A stretch of DNA of 62,872 nt from Frigoriflavimonas asaccharolytica (GTDB lineage: Bacteria > Bacteroidota > Bacteroidia > Flavobacteriales > Weeksellaceae), in assembly GCF_013294015.1 (NCBI RefSeq), contig NZ_JABSNO010000021.1:1-62872 (forward strand), written 5' to 3'. Below are positions 8,865 to 17,582 of this stretch, one piece after another. The notes below the pieces were generated by a model, which was not told the DNA's origin, searched no databases, and saw only the letters and a program-made list of their open reading frames with translations. Each line of letters begins with the position of its first letter. Position 1 is the first letter of the stretch. The translations under genes were made by a program, and so were the position numbers.

Positions 8865-9410
8865 TTAATTTTTATCTTTCAATTTTTTCAAAGCTTCCCA
8901 TCTTGGGTCAACTTCAATATCTTCGTCTTTTTCTTCTTCAATATTTAAAAAATCTTCATCTTTTGGACTAAATTTTTCTAATATTTGCAAGTCTTCTTCG
9001 CTCAAATTTGGCGAAACTTTCTTCATTGGTATAGAAAGCACAATATCTTCGTAAATCAATTGAGCTACATTGAAGCTGTGTGCATTATCGGAAATCGTGA
9101 TTACATCTACATCGCTGTCGTCATACTCACTTCCAAATTTTACCAAAACTTTAATCTCATTTTCTATCGGATGAGAAAAATCTTCATTGCTAATGTCACA
9201 AACCAATTCTACAGTTCCAGAAATATTTATAAAGAATTCCAAAAACGTGGAATGCTTATCCATCAATACTTCTGCTGTGATGTTTGGCTTGCTGAACTCC
9301 TGCTCTGTCTCATATAGGTGTAAAAATTCGCTTCCAATCTCAAATTGAAACTCATGTTTACCGTCTTTTAGTCCGGAAAATGCGATGTCGTAATTTCTTA
9401 ACCTTTCCAT
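8865..9410 (-). CDS. DUF177 (YceD-family) protein
   Basis: A 181-aa soluble acidic protein. The central segment with TVELVCDISNEDFSHPIENE is the conserved DUF177 core. The gene precedes rpmF, the position of yceD homologues in most bacteria, where the family is linked to 23S rRNA and ribosome synthesis. The C-terminal third is very acidic (EEEKDEDIEVDPRWEALKKL), with the terminal DPRWEAL motif that is recurrent in the family. A 53-base gap separates it from rpmF, with no terminator. Confidence 0.88.
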   Translation of the reverse strand: MERLRNYDIAFSGLKDGKHEFQFEIGSEFLHLYETEQEFSKPNITAEVLMDKHSTFLEFFINISGTVELVCDISNEDFSHPIENEIKVLVKFGSEYDDSDVDVITISDNAHSFNVAQLIYEDIVLSIPMKKVSPNLSEEDLQILEKFSPKDEDFLNIEEEKDEDIEVDPRWEALKKLKDKN

Positions 9411-9421
9411 AATTGAGTTTG

Positions 9422-9429
9422 CAAAAATA
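9422..9429 (-). promoter_or_regulatory. Candidate -7 box for DUF177-rpmF
   Basis: The minus strand reads TATTTTTG, matching TAnnTTTG, 12 bases before the DUF177 ATG. The -33 element is not clear. Confidence 0.4.
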
Positions 9430-9462
9430 AGTATTTATTTTGAATTTACAAATTTTATACGT

Positions 9463-9870
9463 TTAATTTTCAGCTATTGATATTTTCATACCATTGAAAC
9501 TGGTTTTTTTGAAAATTAAATATAACATTCCTGCCAGAGTTACATTGATCAACATATTATAATGTATCTGCAATTGAAATAAAAAAGTCATTCCTTGACT
9601 CAATAATAAGAATATACCTACCAATATAAATGTTTGTATTAATTCCTTTTTATAATCAATAATTAGTAAATGGTGTCTATTCGCAGAGATATCTAAAATC
9701 TCCGTTCTTGAACCTTGTAGTTTGGCTAAAATGGACTTAGAATTTTCATCAACATCAAAATAGGCAGTTGTTCCGGCTTTCATTTCTCCAATTTTCTTCC
9801 CATCAACTTCTATAATGTAAGAAGGATAAGTGGGAATGTTTTGCGCCGTTTTTATAGTTAATGTTTTCAT
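9463..9870 (-). CDS. Small membrane protein of unknown function
   Basis: A 135-aa protein. Residues 1-70 look like a beta-rich soluble domain (IIEVDGKKIGEMKAGTTAYFDV), which resembles a short PEGA-like or carboxypeptidase-regulatory-like strand pattern. Two hydrophobic segments follow at about 80-96 and 104-122, suggesting two membrane helices. It lies 15 bases after pdxA and is probably co-transcribed with it. I do not recognise a named family. Confidence 0.7.
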   Translation of the reverse strand: MKTLTIKTAQNIPTYPSYIIEVDGKKIGEMKAGTTAYFDVDENSKSILAKLQGSRTEILDISANRHHLLIIDYKKELIQTFILVGIFLLLSQGMTFLFQLQIHYNMLINVTLAGMLYLIFKKTSFNGMKISIAEN

Positions 9871-9885
9871 TTGGTAAAATAAATT

Positions 9886-10968
9886 TTAAAATCTACGCGG
9901 ATCATCATCTCTGCCATTATCTTTTTCTCTCGGTTTCACGTGCATTTTGTTGGCAATCAAATCATTATATTCGGTTCTATTTTTAAAAATTTTAATGGCT
10001 GTAAAAATGGCTTCAGAAAAACTTTGTTCGTCTGCTACATCTTTTCCTGCAATGTCATATGCTACGCCATGATCTGGGGAAGTGCGGATATATGGTAAGC
10101 CAGCGGTATAATTTACTCCTTCTGCATAAGCTAAAGTTTTGAATGGCGCCAAACCTTGATCATGATACATGGCCAAAACAGCATCGTAGTTACAATATTT
10201 TTCTGGCTGAAAATAACTGTCTGCCGGAAATGGGCCAAAAGTCATGATGCCACTTTCAAATAAATCTTTTATGGCTGGTTCTATTATTTCAATTTCTTCT
10301 TTTCCAATTGCACCTCCATCTCCAGAGTGTGGATTTAAACCTAAAACTGCTATTTTTGGGCGAGAAATTCCAAAATCTTCTATCAAAGTTTGATTCAATA
10401 GTTTTATTTGCTTTTTTATTTTTTCTTTGGTGATGTTTTGCGCTACTTCGGAAATCGGGATGTGGTGTGTAAGAACTGCAACCTTCAGATTATCAGAAAC
10501 CAAAAGCATTAAACCTGTTTTTCCAAATTTTTCTTCCAAATATCCTGTATGTCCCGCATGTTTGAAACCTTGCTTCATCATTTCTTCTTTATTGATTGGA
10601 GCGGTTACCAAAACATCTATTTCTCCATTCATAAGTGCATTTGTTGCACTTTCTAGAGAGTCTATCGCCATTTGAGTAGATTCTTCTGTAGGCGTGCCAA
10701 ATTCTATATTTGAATTGTCTTTGGTAAGATTCAACATATTGATAACTCCGTCTTTCGCGGCAGCAATTTCTGTAATGTAATTATACGTTTGCTGTACTTT
10801 GAATACGTTTTTCTGATAGGTGAATAATTTTCCCGATGCAAAAATAATTGGCGTAAAAAATTCTGTAATATCTTTGTTTTTCAATGCTTTGATGATAATT
10901 TCTACAGATATACCATTGAAATCCCCAACGGAAATTCCTACTTTTATTTTCTGGTTTTTTGCGCTCAT
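9886..10968 (-). CDS. pdxA: 4-hydroxythreonine-4-phosphate dehydrogenase
   Basis: NAD-dependent oxidation of 4-phosphohydroxy-threonine in pyridoxal-phosphate synthesis (the DXP-dependent route). Family motifs: the N-terminal VGISVGDFNGISVEI, APINKEEMMKQGFKHAGHTGYLEEKF, LTHHIPISEV (metal-ligand His), GLNPHSGDGG, and LAMYHDQGLAPFK, which holds the remaining metal ligand. Length 360 aa is typical. It is divergent from ribE with 54 bases between them, so both cofactor genes share one control region. Confidence 0.96.
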   Translation of the reverse strand: MSAKNQKIKVGISVGDFNGISVEIIIKALKNKDITEFFTPIIFASGKLFTYQKNVFKVQQTYNYITEIAAAKDGVINMLNLTKDNSNIEFGTPTEESTQMAIDSLESATNALMNGEIDVLVTAPINKEEMMKQGFKHAGHTGYLEEKFGKTGLMLLVSDNLKVAVLTHHIPISEVAQNITKEKIKKQIKLLNQTLIEDFGISRPKIAVLGLNPHSGDGGAIGKEEIEIIEPAIKDLFESGIMTFGPFPADSYFQPEKYCNYDAVLAMYHDQGLAPFKTLAYAEGVNYTAGLPYIRTSPDHGVAYDIAGKDVADEQSFSEAIFTAIKIFKNRTEYNDLIANKMHVKPREKDNGRDDDPRRF

Positions 10969-10974
10969 TTTATT

Positions 10975-10982
10975 TATCTTTG
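10975..10982 (+). promoter_or_regulatory. Candidate -7 box for ribE
   Basis: TATCTTTG 41 bases before the ribE ATG. A minus-strand counterpart TAAATTTG (11009-11002) faces pdxA. The 54-base gap thus holds two divergent -7 boxes. Confidence 0.5.
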
Positions 10983-11022
10983 ATGGATTATAAGAATTTT
11001 ACAAATTTAACAAAATTATTAG

Positions 11023-11613
11023 ATGTTTACGGGAATTATTGAAGCAACAGGCATTATTAAAAAAATTACTGAACACGGAACCAACAAAGATTTTTGGTTA
11101 TCCGCAGATTTTACAGATGAATTAAAAATAGATCAGAGTTTGGCGCACAATGGTTGTTGCCTTACGGTGGTAGAAAAAAACGGCGATCAGTATTTAGTAC
11201 AAGCGATAGATGAAACTTTGCAAAAAACAAATGTGGGAAGTTGGAAAATTGGTGATGTTGTAAATTTGGAACGTTGCATGCAGATGAATGGAAGATTAGA
11301 TGGGCATATTGTACAAGGTCATGTTGATGAAAGGGGAGAGGTGGTTTCCGTGGAAAATAGAGATGGTAGTTATTTTGTAACTATTAAATACAATGAAAAT
11401 AGCGATTTTCTAACGGTGCCACAAGGTTCTATTACCGTAAATGGTATTAGTTTGACGGTTGCAAAAAGTGAAGATTATCAATTTTCTGTGGCAATAATTC
11501 CTTACACATGGGATTTTACGAATATGAAAAATCTAAAACCAGGAGATGCCGTAAATCTAGAATTTGATATCATTGGAAAATATGTAGCAAAACTTTTAGC
11601 AAAGTCACATTAA
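11023..11613 (+). CDS. ribE: Riboflavin synthase alpha chain
   Basis: Dismutation of two 6,7-dimethyl-8-ribityllumazine molecules to riboflavin. A 196-aa protein with two lumazine-binding barrels: MFTGIIEATGII with NGCCLTVV in the first, and GHIVQGHVDERGEV with VNGISLTVAKSED in the second. The start is ATG and its MFTGIIE is the near-invariant N-terminus. It is followed after 45 bases by the histidine kinase gene on the same strand. Confidence 0.96.
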   Translation: MFTGIIEATGIIKKITEHGTNKDFWLSADFTDELKIDQSLAHNGCCLTVVEKNGDQYLVQAIDETLQKTNVGSWKIGDVVNLERCMQMNGRLDGHIVQGHVDERGEVVSVENRDGSYFVTIKYNENSDFLTVPQGSITVNGISLTVAKSEDYQFSVAIIPYTWDFTNMKNLKPGDAVNLEFDIIGKYVAKLLAKSH

Positions 11614-11658
11614 AAATTTAATATTTATCTAAATCTTAAATCTAAACACTTAAATACA

Positions 11659-13113
11659 TTGCCCTACTCAAACTACAAAGGATATCAATTGCGAACCAGG
11701 GTTTTCTGGGGATTTTTGGTGGTTTCACTTTTAACGATGATTGGATCTTCTATCCTTTCCTTTATCGTGTTGAAAAATAATGCGATAGAACAAAGCAGAA
11801 CGGAAATGCAGAAAGACAATAATGCGTTGATGGCGTCTTTGGATTATGCTGTAAGCAGAACTACTATTAAATCTGAAGATATTCCGGAAGTTCTGAAAAA
11901 TAAAATTTTAGAAATTGCAGACGTCAACAAACATGAAATTCAAATTTATGATTTGAATGGCAGTTTTTTAATTTCTAGCCAAGACAATTCTACTGCAAAA
12001 GTGAAAAATATACCTCTAGATATTGTGCGAAAGGTGATTTCTACAGACAGCAGAGTAGATTTTCAAGAATATGATGACAAGATAAAGGCCAATAAAACTT
12101 CCTCGTACAGCATATTGAAAAATAATAATTTAGATCCAATAGGAATTGTGTATCTTCCATATTATCACAATGATAGCGTTTATGTAGGGGTATTGAATAA
12201 GTATTTGAAATACATGTTCTTAGTTAATATCTTAATTCTCATTTTTAGTATTTGGTTGAGTTGGATCATATCTAACAATCTCACGAAAGCACTATCTAAA
12301 TTTTCAGATATGATAAGCAGAGTTACATTGTTTGATAAAGATATGGCGCCCATAAAATATTATCACAATGATGAACTGAGCACTTTGGTGAAATCTTACA
12401 ATAAGATGATTCTCCAAATTCAAGAACAAAAGGAGCGATTAAGTTTTATAGAAAAAGAAAGAGCGTGGCGAGAAATGGCAAAACAAGTTGCCCACGAAGT
12501 GAAAAATCCTTTGACACCTATGAAACTGACGATTCAAAATTTTGAAAGAAAATTTGATCCAAATGATGAGCAGATAAAGGAAAAAGTAAAAAAAATGAGC
12601 GAAAGTATGGTGAGCCAAATAGATCTCATCAGCAAAGTTGCAACTGCATTTTCACAATTTGCACAGCTTCCGCAAAAAAATGACGAAGAGTTTAATTTAA
12701 ACAAAGAATTAGATAATATTCTCCAGATTTTCAGTGATGATAAAATATTTGTGCATGCCAATAAAGACAAAATTTTGATAAAAATGGACAAAGTTTATCT
12801 CAATAGAATCATTACTAATTTGGTGAAAAATGCATTGCAAGCAACAACAGAAGGTAAAAAATCCATCATCAATGTAGATGTAGAACAAGTTAATAAACGG
12901 ATCAACATTAATGTGGAAGATAATGGATCTGGTATTGCAGCGCAATTGCAGGGTAGAATTTTTGAACCCAACTTCACTTCCAAAAATTCTGGAATGGGAC
13001 TTGGTTTGACGATGGTTCGCAAGATGATAGAAGAATATCAGGGAACGATTACCTTTAAATCCGAAGAAGGAAAGGGTACAACGTTTTTCATCAGTTTACC
13101 ATCGAATATTTAG
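11659..13113 (+). CDS. Membrane sensor histidine kinase, NtrY-like
   Basis: Two membrane helices (about 15-37 and 184-205) enclose a periplasmic sensor domain. Then come a HAMP-like linker (206-260), the phosphoacceptor H-box QVAHEVKNPLTPMKL with His279, which is the NtrY-type form, the N-box LVKNALQATTEG, the G1 box DNGSGIA and the G2 box GMGLGLTMVRKM. The start is TTG. No response regulator gene is adjacent. The next ORF begins immediately after the stop codon, so translation is probably coupled. The input signal is unknown. Confidence 0.9.
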   Translation: MPYSNYKGYQLRTRVFWGFLVVSLLTMIGSSILSFIVLKNNAIEQSRTEMQKDNNALMASLDYAVSRTTIKSEDIPEVLKNKILEIADVNKHEIQIYDLNGSFLISSQDNSTAKVKNIPLDIVRKVISTDSRVDFQEYDDKIKANKTSSYSILKNNNLDPIGIVYLPYYHNDSVYVGVLNKYLKYMFLVNILILIFSIWLSWIISNNLTKALSKFSDMISRVTLFDKDMAPIKYYHNDELSTLVKSYNKMILQIQEQKERLSFIEKERAWREMAKQVAHEVKNPLTPMKLTIQNFERKFDPNDEQIKEKVKKMSESMVSQIDLISKVATAFSQFAQLPQKNDEEFNLNKELDNILQIFSDDKIFVHANKDKILIKMDKVYLNRIITNLVKNALQATTEGKKSIINVDVEQVNKRININVEDNGSGIAAQLQGRIFEPNFTSKNSGMGLGLTMVRKMIEEYQGTITFKSEEGKGTTFFISLPSNI

Positions 13114-13809
13114 ATGAAAGCATTTATTTTTCAGCAATTTAGCATCAATCAAGACGAAAAAGTTTTTCGTGTGGGAACGGATGCCGTTTTGCTTGGTTCT
13201 TTCGCAGATGTTCTAGGTAAAACCAATGTTTTAGAAATTGGTTGTGGCACTGGAATTATTTCTATGATGCTTGCACAACGGAATCAAAATGCAGAGATTT
13301 TAGCAATTGATATTGATGAGAACGCGGTAGAATTGGCAGAAATTAATTTTATAAATTCTATTTTTTCTAAAAGATTACAAGTGAAATCTGCAGATTATAC
13401 AAAATTCAATACTGAAAACTTGTTTGATTTGATTGTTTGTAATCCGCCTTATTTTGAGGTAAATCCTTCTGAAAAAGACATTTTGGCTCGTCAAAAATTG
13501 GCGTTGAATTTTGAGGATTTAATTAAAAATGCATCGAAAATTTTAAATAAAAACGGATTGTTTTCTGTGATAATTCCTGCCGAAGATTTTGTAAATTTCA
13601 ATCAAATAGCCACAGAAAATTTACTTTATTTAAAAAAGAAAATTGAAATTTTTGGCATAGAAGGTGGAACTTTGAAACGTGTACTATTAGAATTTAGCAA
13701 GGAGAAATTTACTACAGAAATCTTAAAATTCACCATAGAAAAAAGCCCCAGAAAATATTCTGAAGCTTATTTAGAATTGACGAAAGAGTTTCATTTGTTT
13801 GGAAAGTAA
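13114..13809 (+). CDS. tRNA1(Val) (adenine-37-N6)-methyltransferase family protein
   Basis: A SAM-dependent methyltransferase, 231 aa. Motif I is VLEIGCGTGIISMMLAQR (residues about 39-56) and the catalytic motif IV is CNPPYF, the Asn-Pro-Pro-Tyr signature of N6-adenine methyltransferases. The N-terminal FRVGTDAVLLGSFA is typical of the TrmN6/YfiC group, which modifies A37 of tRNA1(Val). The ATG abuts the kinase stop codon with no gap. Ends 43 bases before the terminator shared with ftsE. Confidence 0.9.
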   Translation: MKAFIFQQFSINQDEKVFRVGTDAVLLGSFADVLGKTNVLEIGCGTGIISMMLAQRNQNAEILAIDIDENAVELAEINFINSIFSKRLQVKSADYTKFNTENLFDLIVCNPPYFEVNPSEKDILARQKLALNFEDLIKNASKILNKNGLFSVIIPAEDFVNFNQIATENLLYLKKKIEIFGIEGGTLKRVLLEFSKEKFTTEILKFTIEKSPRKYSEAYLELTKEFHLFGK

Positions 13810-13852
13810 CCACCACAAATTTTCTAAATCTAGCAAAAAGTTTTCAAAAAAA

Positions 13853-13883
13853 AATTTGTCAAAGATTTTAACTTTGACAAATT
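13853..13883. terminator. Bidirectional terminator between trmN6-like gene and ftsE
   Basis: Perfect 12-bp inverted repeat AATTTGTCAAAG / CTTTGACAAATT with a 7-base loop. The long A run before it is a T run on the minus strand. It sits between converging genes. Confidence 0.8.
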
Positions 13884-13927
13884 GAATGCTAAATATTATT
13901 GCTAAAATTTTTTATTTTAAATAAATT

Positions 13928-14638
13928 CTACTCAAAAAGTTCTGTAGTTTCCAAAACAGAAACTTTTCCGTCTTCACATCTTATTGCTTCTCCTGGGAAA
14001 TTTTGTATCATGTGGTAATCATGCGTTGCCATTACAACGGCTGCATTATTTTCTAATGCTACACGTTTTAGCAAGCCCATAATTTCGTTAGAAGTTTCTG
14101 GGTCTAAATTTCCAGTTGGCTCATCTGCCAAAATGAGTTGTGGGTGATTGAGAAGTGCTCTCGCAATTGCTATACGCTGTTGCTCACCACCAGAAAGTTC
14201 GTGCGGCATTTTGTGTTTTTTGGTTTTCATACCTACGCTTTCCAACACTTCGTTGATGCGTTCAGTAATTTTTGTTTTGTCTGTCCAACCTGTAGCTTCC
14301 AATACAAAATTTAAATTTTTTTCTACTGTTCTATCGCTCAATAGTTGAAAATCTTGAAATACAATTCCTAATTTTCTACGCAAACTTGGGATTTCGGAAG
14401 TTTTGAGTGTTGCCAAATCAAAGCCTGCAATAGAGCCTTTTCCGCTCGCCAAAGGAATATGGCCGTACAAAGTTTTCAGCAAAGAGCTTTTGCCAGAACC
14501 AGTTTTCCCGATGAGATAGCAGAATTTTCCTTTTTGGATGTGCAAATCTACATTGGTGAGAACGGTGAAATTTTTCTGCGCAATGGTAGCATTACTCAAG
14601 TTGATTATCTGATCTCCAGAATCATTTCTGTGTGGCAT
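13928..14638 (-). CDS. ftsE: Cell-division ABC ATPase FtsE
   Basis: ATP-binding partner of the FtsX membrane protein, which controls peptidoglycan hydrolases at the septum. A 236-aa NBD with Walker A GKTGSGKSS, the Q-loop VFQDFQLLSDRTVEKN that is diagnostic of FtsE, signature LSGGEQQR, Walker B LILADEPTGNLD and the H-loop MATHDYHM. The FtsX gene is not adjacent, which is common in this class. A few other ABC families share these motifs, but the VFQDFQLL region favours FtsE. Confidence 0.88.
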   Translation of the reverse strand: MPHRNDSGDQIINLSNATIAQKNFTVLTNVDLHIQKGKFCYLIGKTGSGKSSLLKTLYGHIPLASGKGSIAGFDLATLKTSEIPSLRRKLGIVFQDFQLLSDRTVEKNLNFVLEATGWTDKTKITERINEVLESVGMKTKKHKMPHELSGGEQQRIAIARALLNHPQLILADEPTGNLDPETSNEIMGLLKRVALENNAAVVMATHDYHMIQNFPGEAIRCEDGKVSVLETTELFE

Positions 14639-14661
14639 TTGTAGGAATTTTTATATTTAAG

Positions 14662-14669
14662 CAAAAGTA
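14662..14669 (-). promoter_or_regulatory. Candidate -7 box for ftsE
   Basis: The minus strand reads TACTTTTG (TAnnTTTG), 24 bases before the ATG. The -33 is not clear. Confidence 0.4.
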
Positions 14670-14720
14670 ATTAAAAGTTGTAATGATACCTAAATTTTAG
14701 GAAAATTTAACAACAAAAAA

Positions 14721-14744
14721 TGCTTGAAAATTTCTTTTCAAGCA
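14721..14744 (-). terminator. Terminator after rpmH
   Basis: Perfect 10-bp stem TGCTTGAAAA / TTTTCAAGCA with a 4-base loop, followed on the minus strand by TTTTTTG. Confidence 0.8.
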
Positions 14745-14767
14745 GTAATTATATAATAAATTATGAA

Positions 14768-14926
14768 TTATCTTTTTGTACGTAAAGAACTTACAGATAG
14801 AGATTTTCTACCTTTTGCTCTTCTGGCAGCCAATATTCTTCTACCGTTAGGTGTTGACATTCTTAATCTGAAACCATGTTTGTTTCTTCTTTTTCTTTCT
14901 GATGGCTGAAATGTTCTTTTGCTCAT
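14768..14926 (-). CDS. rpmH: 50S ribosomal protein L34
   Basis: A 52-aa very basic protein. It starts [19 protein letters not shown] and continues with [19 protein letters not shown], which is the diagnostic L34 sequence. It belongs to the large ribosomal subunit near the exit tunnel. The start is fixed by the conserved MSKRTFQPS. It stands alone between its own promoter and terminator. The usual neighbours rnpA and dnaA are absent, so this is not a classical oriC region. Confidence 0.97.
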   Translation of the reverse strand: MSKRTFQPSERKRRNKHGFRLRMSTPNGRRILAARRAKGRKSLSVSSLRTKR

Positions 14927-14969
14927 TACTATATTTTTAGGACGTAATTATCTCTATATTTTAAGATTG

Positions 14970-14999
14970 CAAAGATAAGAAAGTTTTTTATTGTTGCAA
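14970..14999 (-). promoter_or_regulatory. Promoter of rpmH
   Basis: The minus strand has -33 TTG (14999-14997), a 19-base spacer and a perfect -7 TATCTTTG (14977-14970). This is among the best Bacteroidota-type promoter matches in the window, as expected for a ribosomal protein gene. Confidence 0.7.
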
Positions 15000-15112
15000 A
15001 TTTTATTTGAAGTAAAAAGATAAAAGTTTTAATGTGAAAATACGAATGTGAATTTATTAACCACAAATTACATTACTTTTATACAAAATTACCGGAATTT
15101 TAAATTAAAAAA

Positions 15113-15664
15113 ATGAAGTATATTTCTGTTGCAACTTTTGTCTTTTCTATTTTAATTATTTTGTCAAGTTGCAAAAAACCTGAAAAACTTTCTCTGGATA
15201 AAGATGAAATCAAAACCGAAATAACCTGCACCAATTCTCAATGCGAAGGTTTTTATGAAGGTCCAGAATTTATTAATAATGATGATATTGCCCACCAATT
15301 TTCCAACAAAATGTCGGCAAAAGTGGGCGAGAAGTTGAAAGAATTGTATCAAACAAAAAATTACAGCAAAGTAGATTTTGAAAAGATAGAAATGTCCACT
15401 GTAGGAATGGGTTCTGGAAATGTGATATATGTATTGAAGATTCCTTTCGAAAAAGTAGAAAGCAAATGCGAGGCTTTCACTTCCTTCGATCATGTTGGCG
15501 GTTGGAATCACGAACCAGCTTTGGAAGAGCGGAAAATTCAATTAAAAAGTACTTTGATGCAAGGTGATTCTTTAAATATAAGTATTTTGAAAACTACACC
15601 AGAAAATCTACAAGAATATTGGATACAATGGAGAAATAAAGATCTTCAACAAGATTGCTCATGA
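15113..15664 (+). CDS. Lipoprotein of unknown function
   Basis: A 183-aa protein with a lipoprotein signal ending LIILSSCKK, so Cys21 should be lipidated. The mature part holds five further Cys residues, two of them in TCTNSQCEG, which suggests a disulfide in an exported protein. The rest is a mixed alpha/beta sequence without a motif I recognise. It is monocistronic, followed by the ABM gene on the opposite strand. Confidence 0.75.
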   Translation: MKYISVATFVFSILIILSSCKKPEKLSLDKDEIKTEITCTNSQCEGFYEGPEFINNDDIAHQFSNKMSAKVGEKLKELYQTKNYSKVDFEKIEMSTVGMGSGNVIYVLKIPFEKVESKCEAFTSFDHVGGWNHEPALEERKIQLKSTLMQGDSLNISILKTTPENLQEYWIQWRNKDLQQDCS

Positions 15665-15714
15665 TTTTCTTTTGTAGAATTTAAAAAAGTAAAACAGAAT
15701 AAGAACATAAAAAA

Positions 15715-15741
15715 ACGCAAGATGTACTATTGACCTTGCGT
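15715..15741. terminator. Terminator between lipoprotein gene and ABM gene
   Basis: Stem ACGCAAG / CTTGCGT with a 13-base loop. It has a run of seven T on the minus strand, so it serves the minus-strand monooxygenase gene best. Confidence 0.65.
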
Positions 15742-15772
15742 AATTTTATTTTTTATTTGGTAACTATTAAAA

Positions 15773-16066
15773 TTACTTACTCGCCAAAATGCTCACTTTT
15801 TCTATAACGGGATCTTTTGCCAACAATTCTTCTGCGTTTTGCATCAATGCTTCTGCGATTTTTCCATTCAAATGTGCATCTCTTCCTTCTTCATTTTCAA
15901 AAGTATCAAATATGCCGAAAGTAGAATCATCAATTTTTAAAGCATACCATCGGATGGTTCCTTCTTCTTCATTTACTAAAGATAATGCACTTTTCAAAAA
16001 GTTTTCAACGTCTTGCTCTTTTCCTTTTTTGGCTTCTAGCCTTACTAACAACGAATATTTTTCCAT
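15773..16066 (-). CDS. Antibiotic-biosynthesis-monooxygenase (ABM) domain protein, YgiN-like
   Basis: A 97-aa single ABM domain (dimeric ferredoxin-like barrel). The segments LVRLEAKKGKEQDVENFLKS, EGTIRWYALKIDDSTFGIFD and HLNGKIAEAL are characteristic. Small members of the family include the quinol monooxygenase YgiN and many uncharacterised stress proteins. The substrate cannot be predicted. It is divergent from a peroxiredoxin-like gene, which hints at an oxidative or quinone stress setting. Confidence 0.87.
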   Translation of the reverse strand: MEKYSLLVRLEAKKGKEQDVENFLKSALSLVNEEEGTIRWYALKIDDSTFGIFDTFENEEGRDAHLNGKIAEALMQNAEELLAKDPVIEKVSILASK

Positions 16067-16287
16067 TCTATTAAATTAATTTGATTGTAAAGGTAATTGT
16101 CTTTTGTAACGAAAAATTATATAATTCGCAGGATTTATTTCTTGTTTAGGGATTTTTTTTTTACGTGCTAATAGATAAAGTAAATACTTGATTATTAAAG
16201 ATTAAATGAAATAATTTATTTTTTAGTTTCTAAAAATTTAACTTTGAGTATTCAATAGATAATTAAATTCAATATAAAAATTACATT

Positions 16288-16797
16288 ATGATAAAACCAA
16301 CAGAACAATTTCCAAATTTAAGAATCAATTTAATTAATGATACCGTTTGGGAATTAGAAAAACAAGATCCGGAATCCTTTACTTTATTAGTTTTTTACAG
16401 AGGTTACCATTGCCCAGTTTGCAGAAAACAATTAACAGAATTGAAATCGAAATTAGGCGATTTTACGGAAAGAGGTGTAAACGTGATTGCAATAAGCATG
16501 AATGATGAAGAACTCGCCAAAAAAACTGGTGAAGAATGGAAAACAGATTCATTGCCAATTGGTTATGGATTAGTTGAAGAAACTGCGCGCAGTTTGGGCT
16601 TGTATATTTCTAATGGTATTTCTGACAAAGAACCAGCAATTTTCTCGGAACCAGGCTTATTTTTGGTGAAAAAAGATGGTACTTTATATTGCTCATCCAT
16701 ACAAACAATGCCTTTTGCAAGACCTGCATTTGATGATTTATTGGGAGCGATAGATTTTGTAAAAAGCAAAGATTATCCTGCTAGAGGCGGAAAATAA
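16288..16797 (+). CDS. Peroxiredoxin-like (AhpC/TSA) protein
   Basis: A 169-aa thioredoxin-fold protein. The strand TLLVFYRGYHCPVCRKQLTEL holds the redox pair CPVC (Cys42 and Cys45) in the peroxidatic region, so it is a CxxC variant of the AhpC/TSA family. It lacks a signal peptide and is cytosolic. Its reductant and substrate are unknown; a thiol peroxidase role is an inference from the fold. It is followed by a terminator and preceded by a 221-base gap shared with the ABM gene. Confidence 0.86.
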   Translation: MIKPTEQFPNLRINLINDTVWELEKQDPESFTLLVFYRGYHCPVCRKQLTELKSKLGDFTERGVNVIAISMNDEELAKKTGEEWKTDSLPIGYGLVEETARSLGLYISNGISDKEPAIFSEPGLFLVKKDGTLYCSSIQTMPFARPAFDDLLGAIDFVKSKDYPARGGK

Positions 16798-16825
16798 TAT
16801 TTTAACAAGAATTTATTTAAAACAA

Positions 16826-16856
16826 AAACACCCTTTTTTTATAAGGTGTTTTTTTG
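16826..16856 (+). terminator. Terminator after peroxiredoxin-like gene
   Basis: Stem AACACC / GGTGTT extended by T/A pairs, followed by TTTTTTTG. Confidence 0.65.
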
Positions 16857-16908
16857 TGAATGGCTTTCAATATTTTATTACTAAAATTTCTAATTATTAA
16901 AACAAAAA

Positions 16909-16950
16909 ATGCACATTTCACAGATTTCTTCAACCTGTAAAATGTGTATT
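16909..16950 (-). terminator. Terminator after yceI
   Basis: Imperfect stem of about 15 bp (ATGCACATTTCACAG with CTGTAAAATGTGTAT) and an 11-base loop. On the minus strand it is followed by a T-rich stretch. Confidence 0.6.
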
Positions 16951-16967
16951 TTCACCTATTAATTATT

Positions 16968-17519
16968 TTAATTTACAGATTCCTGAACTTCCTCTGCAAG
17001 TTGAATATTGGCTTCTAATTTAATTTTTTCGCCTAATCCTAAACCACCAGTGTCGGTTAATTTATTCCAAGTCATTCCAAAATCCATACGGTTTACAGTT
17101 CCCGTAATTGCAAAACCGTGTTTTAAAACGCCGTGACCGTTATCTTCAGATCCGCCGTATTCCGCGTTCAATTCTACAGATTTTGTTACGCCTTTCATCG
17201 TTAAGTTTCCTATGATGTTGTAGTTTTCATTGTCAATTTTTATAAAAGAAGTAGATTCAAAATCAATATCTGGATATTTTTCACATTCGAAAAAATCTTC
17301 GTTACGCAGATGCTCATCACGTGCAGGTTGTCCCGTATCAACACTTTTCACGTCAATTTTAAAAGTAACTTTCGCATTGCTGAATTGATCTCCCTCTGTT
17401 ACAAATTTCCCCTCAAATTTTTTGAAAGAACCTGTGACTGTGGAAATTACAAGATGTCTGATCTTAAAAAGAATTTCAGAATGCATTGGGTCAATTGCCC
17501 ACGTTTTTAAATTGCTCAT
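16968..17519 (-). CDS. YceI-family protein
   Basis: A 183-aa lipocalin-like barrel that binds isoprenoid-type lipids. Family marks are the N-terminal WAIDPMHSEILFKIRHLVIS, GSFKKFEGKF, the region NEDFFECEKYPDIDFES and the closing RMDFGMTWNKL. Unlike many YceI proteins it has no signal peptide, so it should be cytosolic. It is divergent from an HxlR regulator with paired operators between, and is very likely that regulator's target. Confidence 0.93.
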   Translation of the reverse strand: MSNLKTWAIDPMHSEILFKIRHLVISTVTGSFKKFEGKFVTEGDQFSNAKVTFKIDVKSVDTGQPARDEHLRNEDFFECEKYPDIDFESTSFIKIDNENYNIIGNLTMKGVTKSVELNAEYGGSEDNGHGVLKHGFAITGTVNRMDFGMTWNKLTDTGGLGLGEKIKLEANIQLAEEVQESVN

Positions 17520-17537
17520 ATTTTAATATTTAAATTA

Positions 17538-17564
17538 TTTGTATTGCAAAAATACCTAAATTTG
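17538..17564 (+). promoter_or_regulatory. Divergent promoters of hxlR-type gene and yceI
   Basis: On the plus strand, TTTG (17538-17541) is followed by -7 TAAATTTG (17557-17564), facing the regulator. On the minus strand TATTTTTG (17554-17547) faces yceI. The two -7 boxes lie within 18 bases, so the promoters overlap back to back. Confidence 0.5.
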
Positions 17565-17582
17565 CTATATTAAAGGTAGTTG

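Noticed and set aside
14761-15100. Possible origin of replication because of rpmH
   Set aside because: There is no dnaA, rnpA or cluster of DnaA boxes nearby; in this class rpmH is commonly away from oriC.
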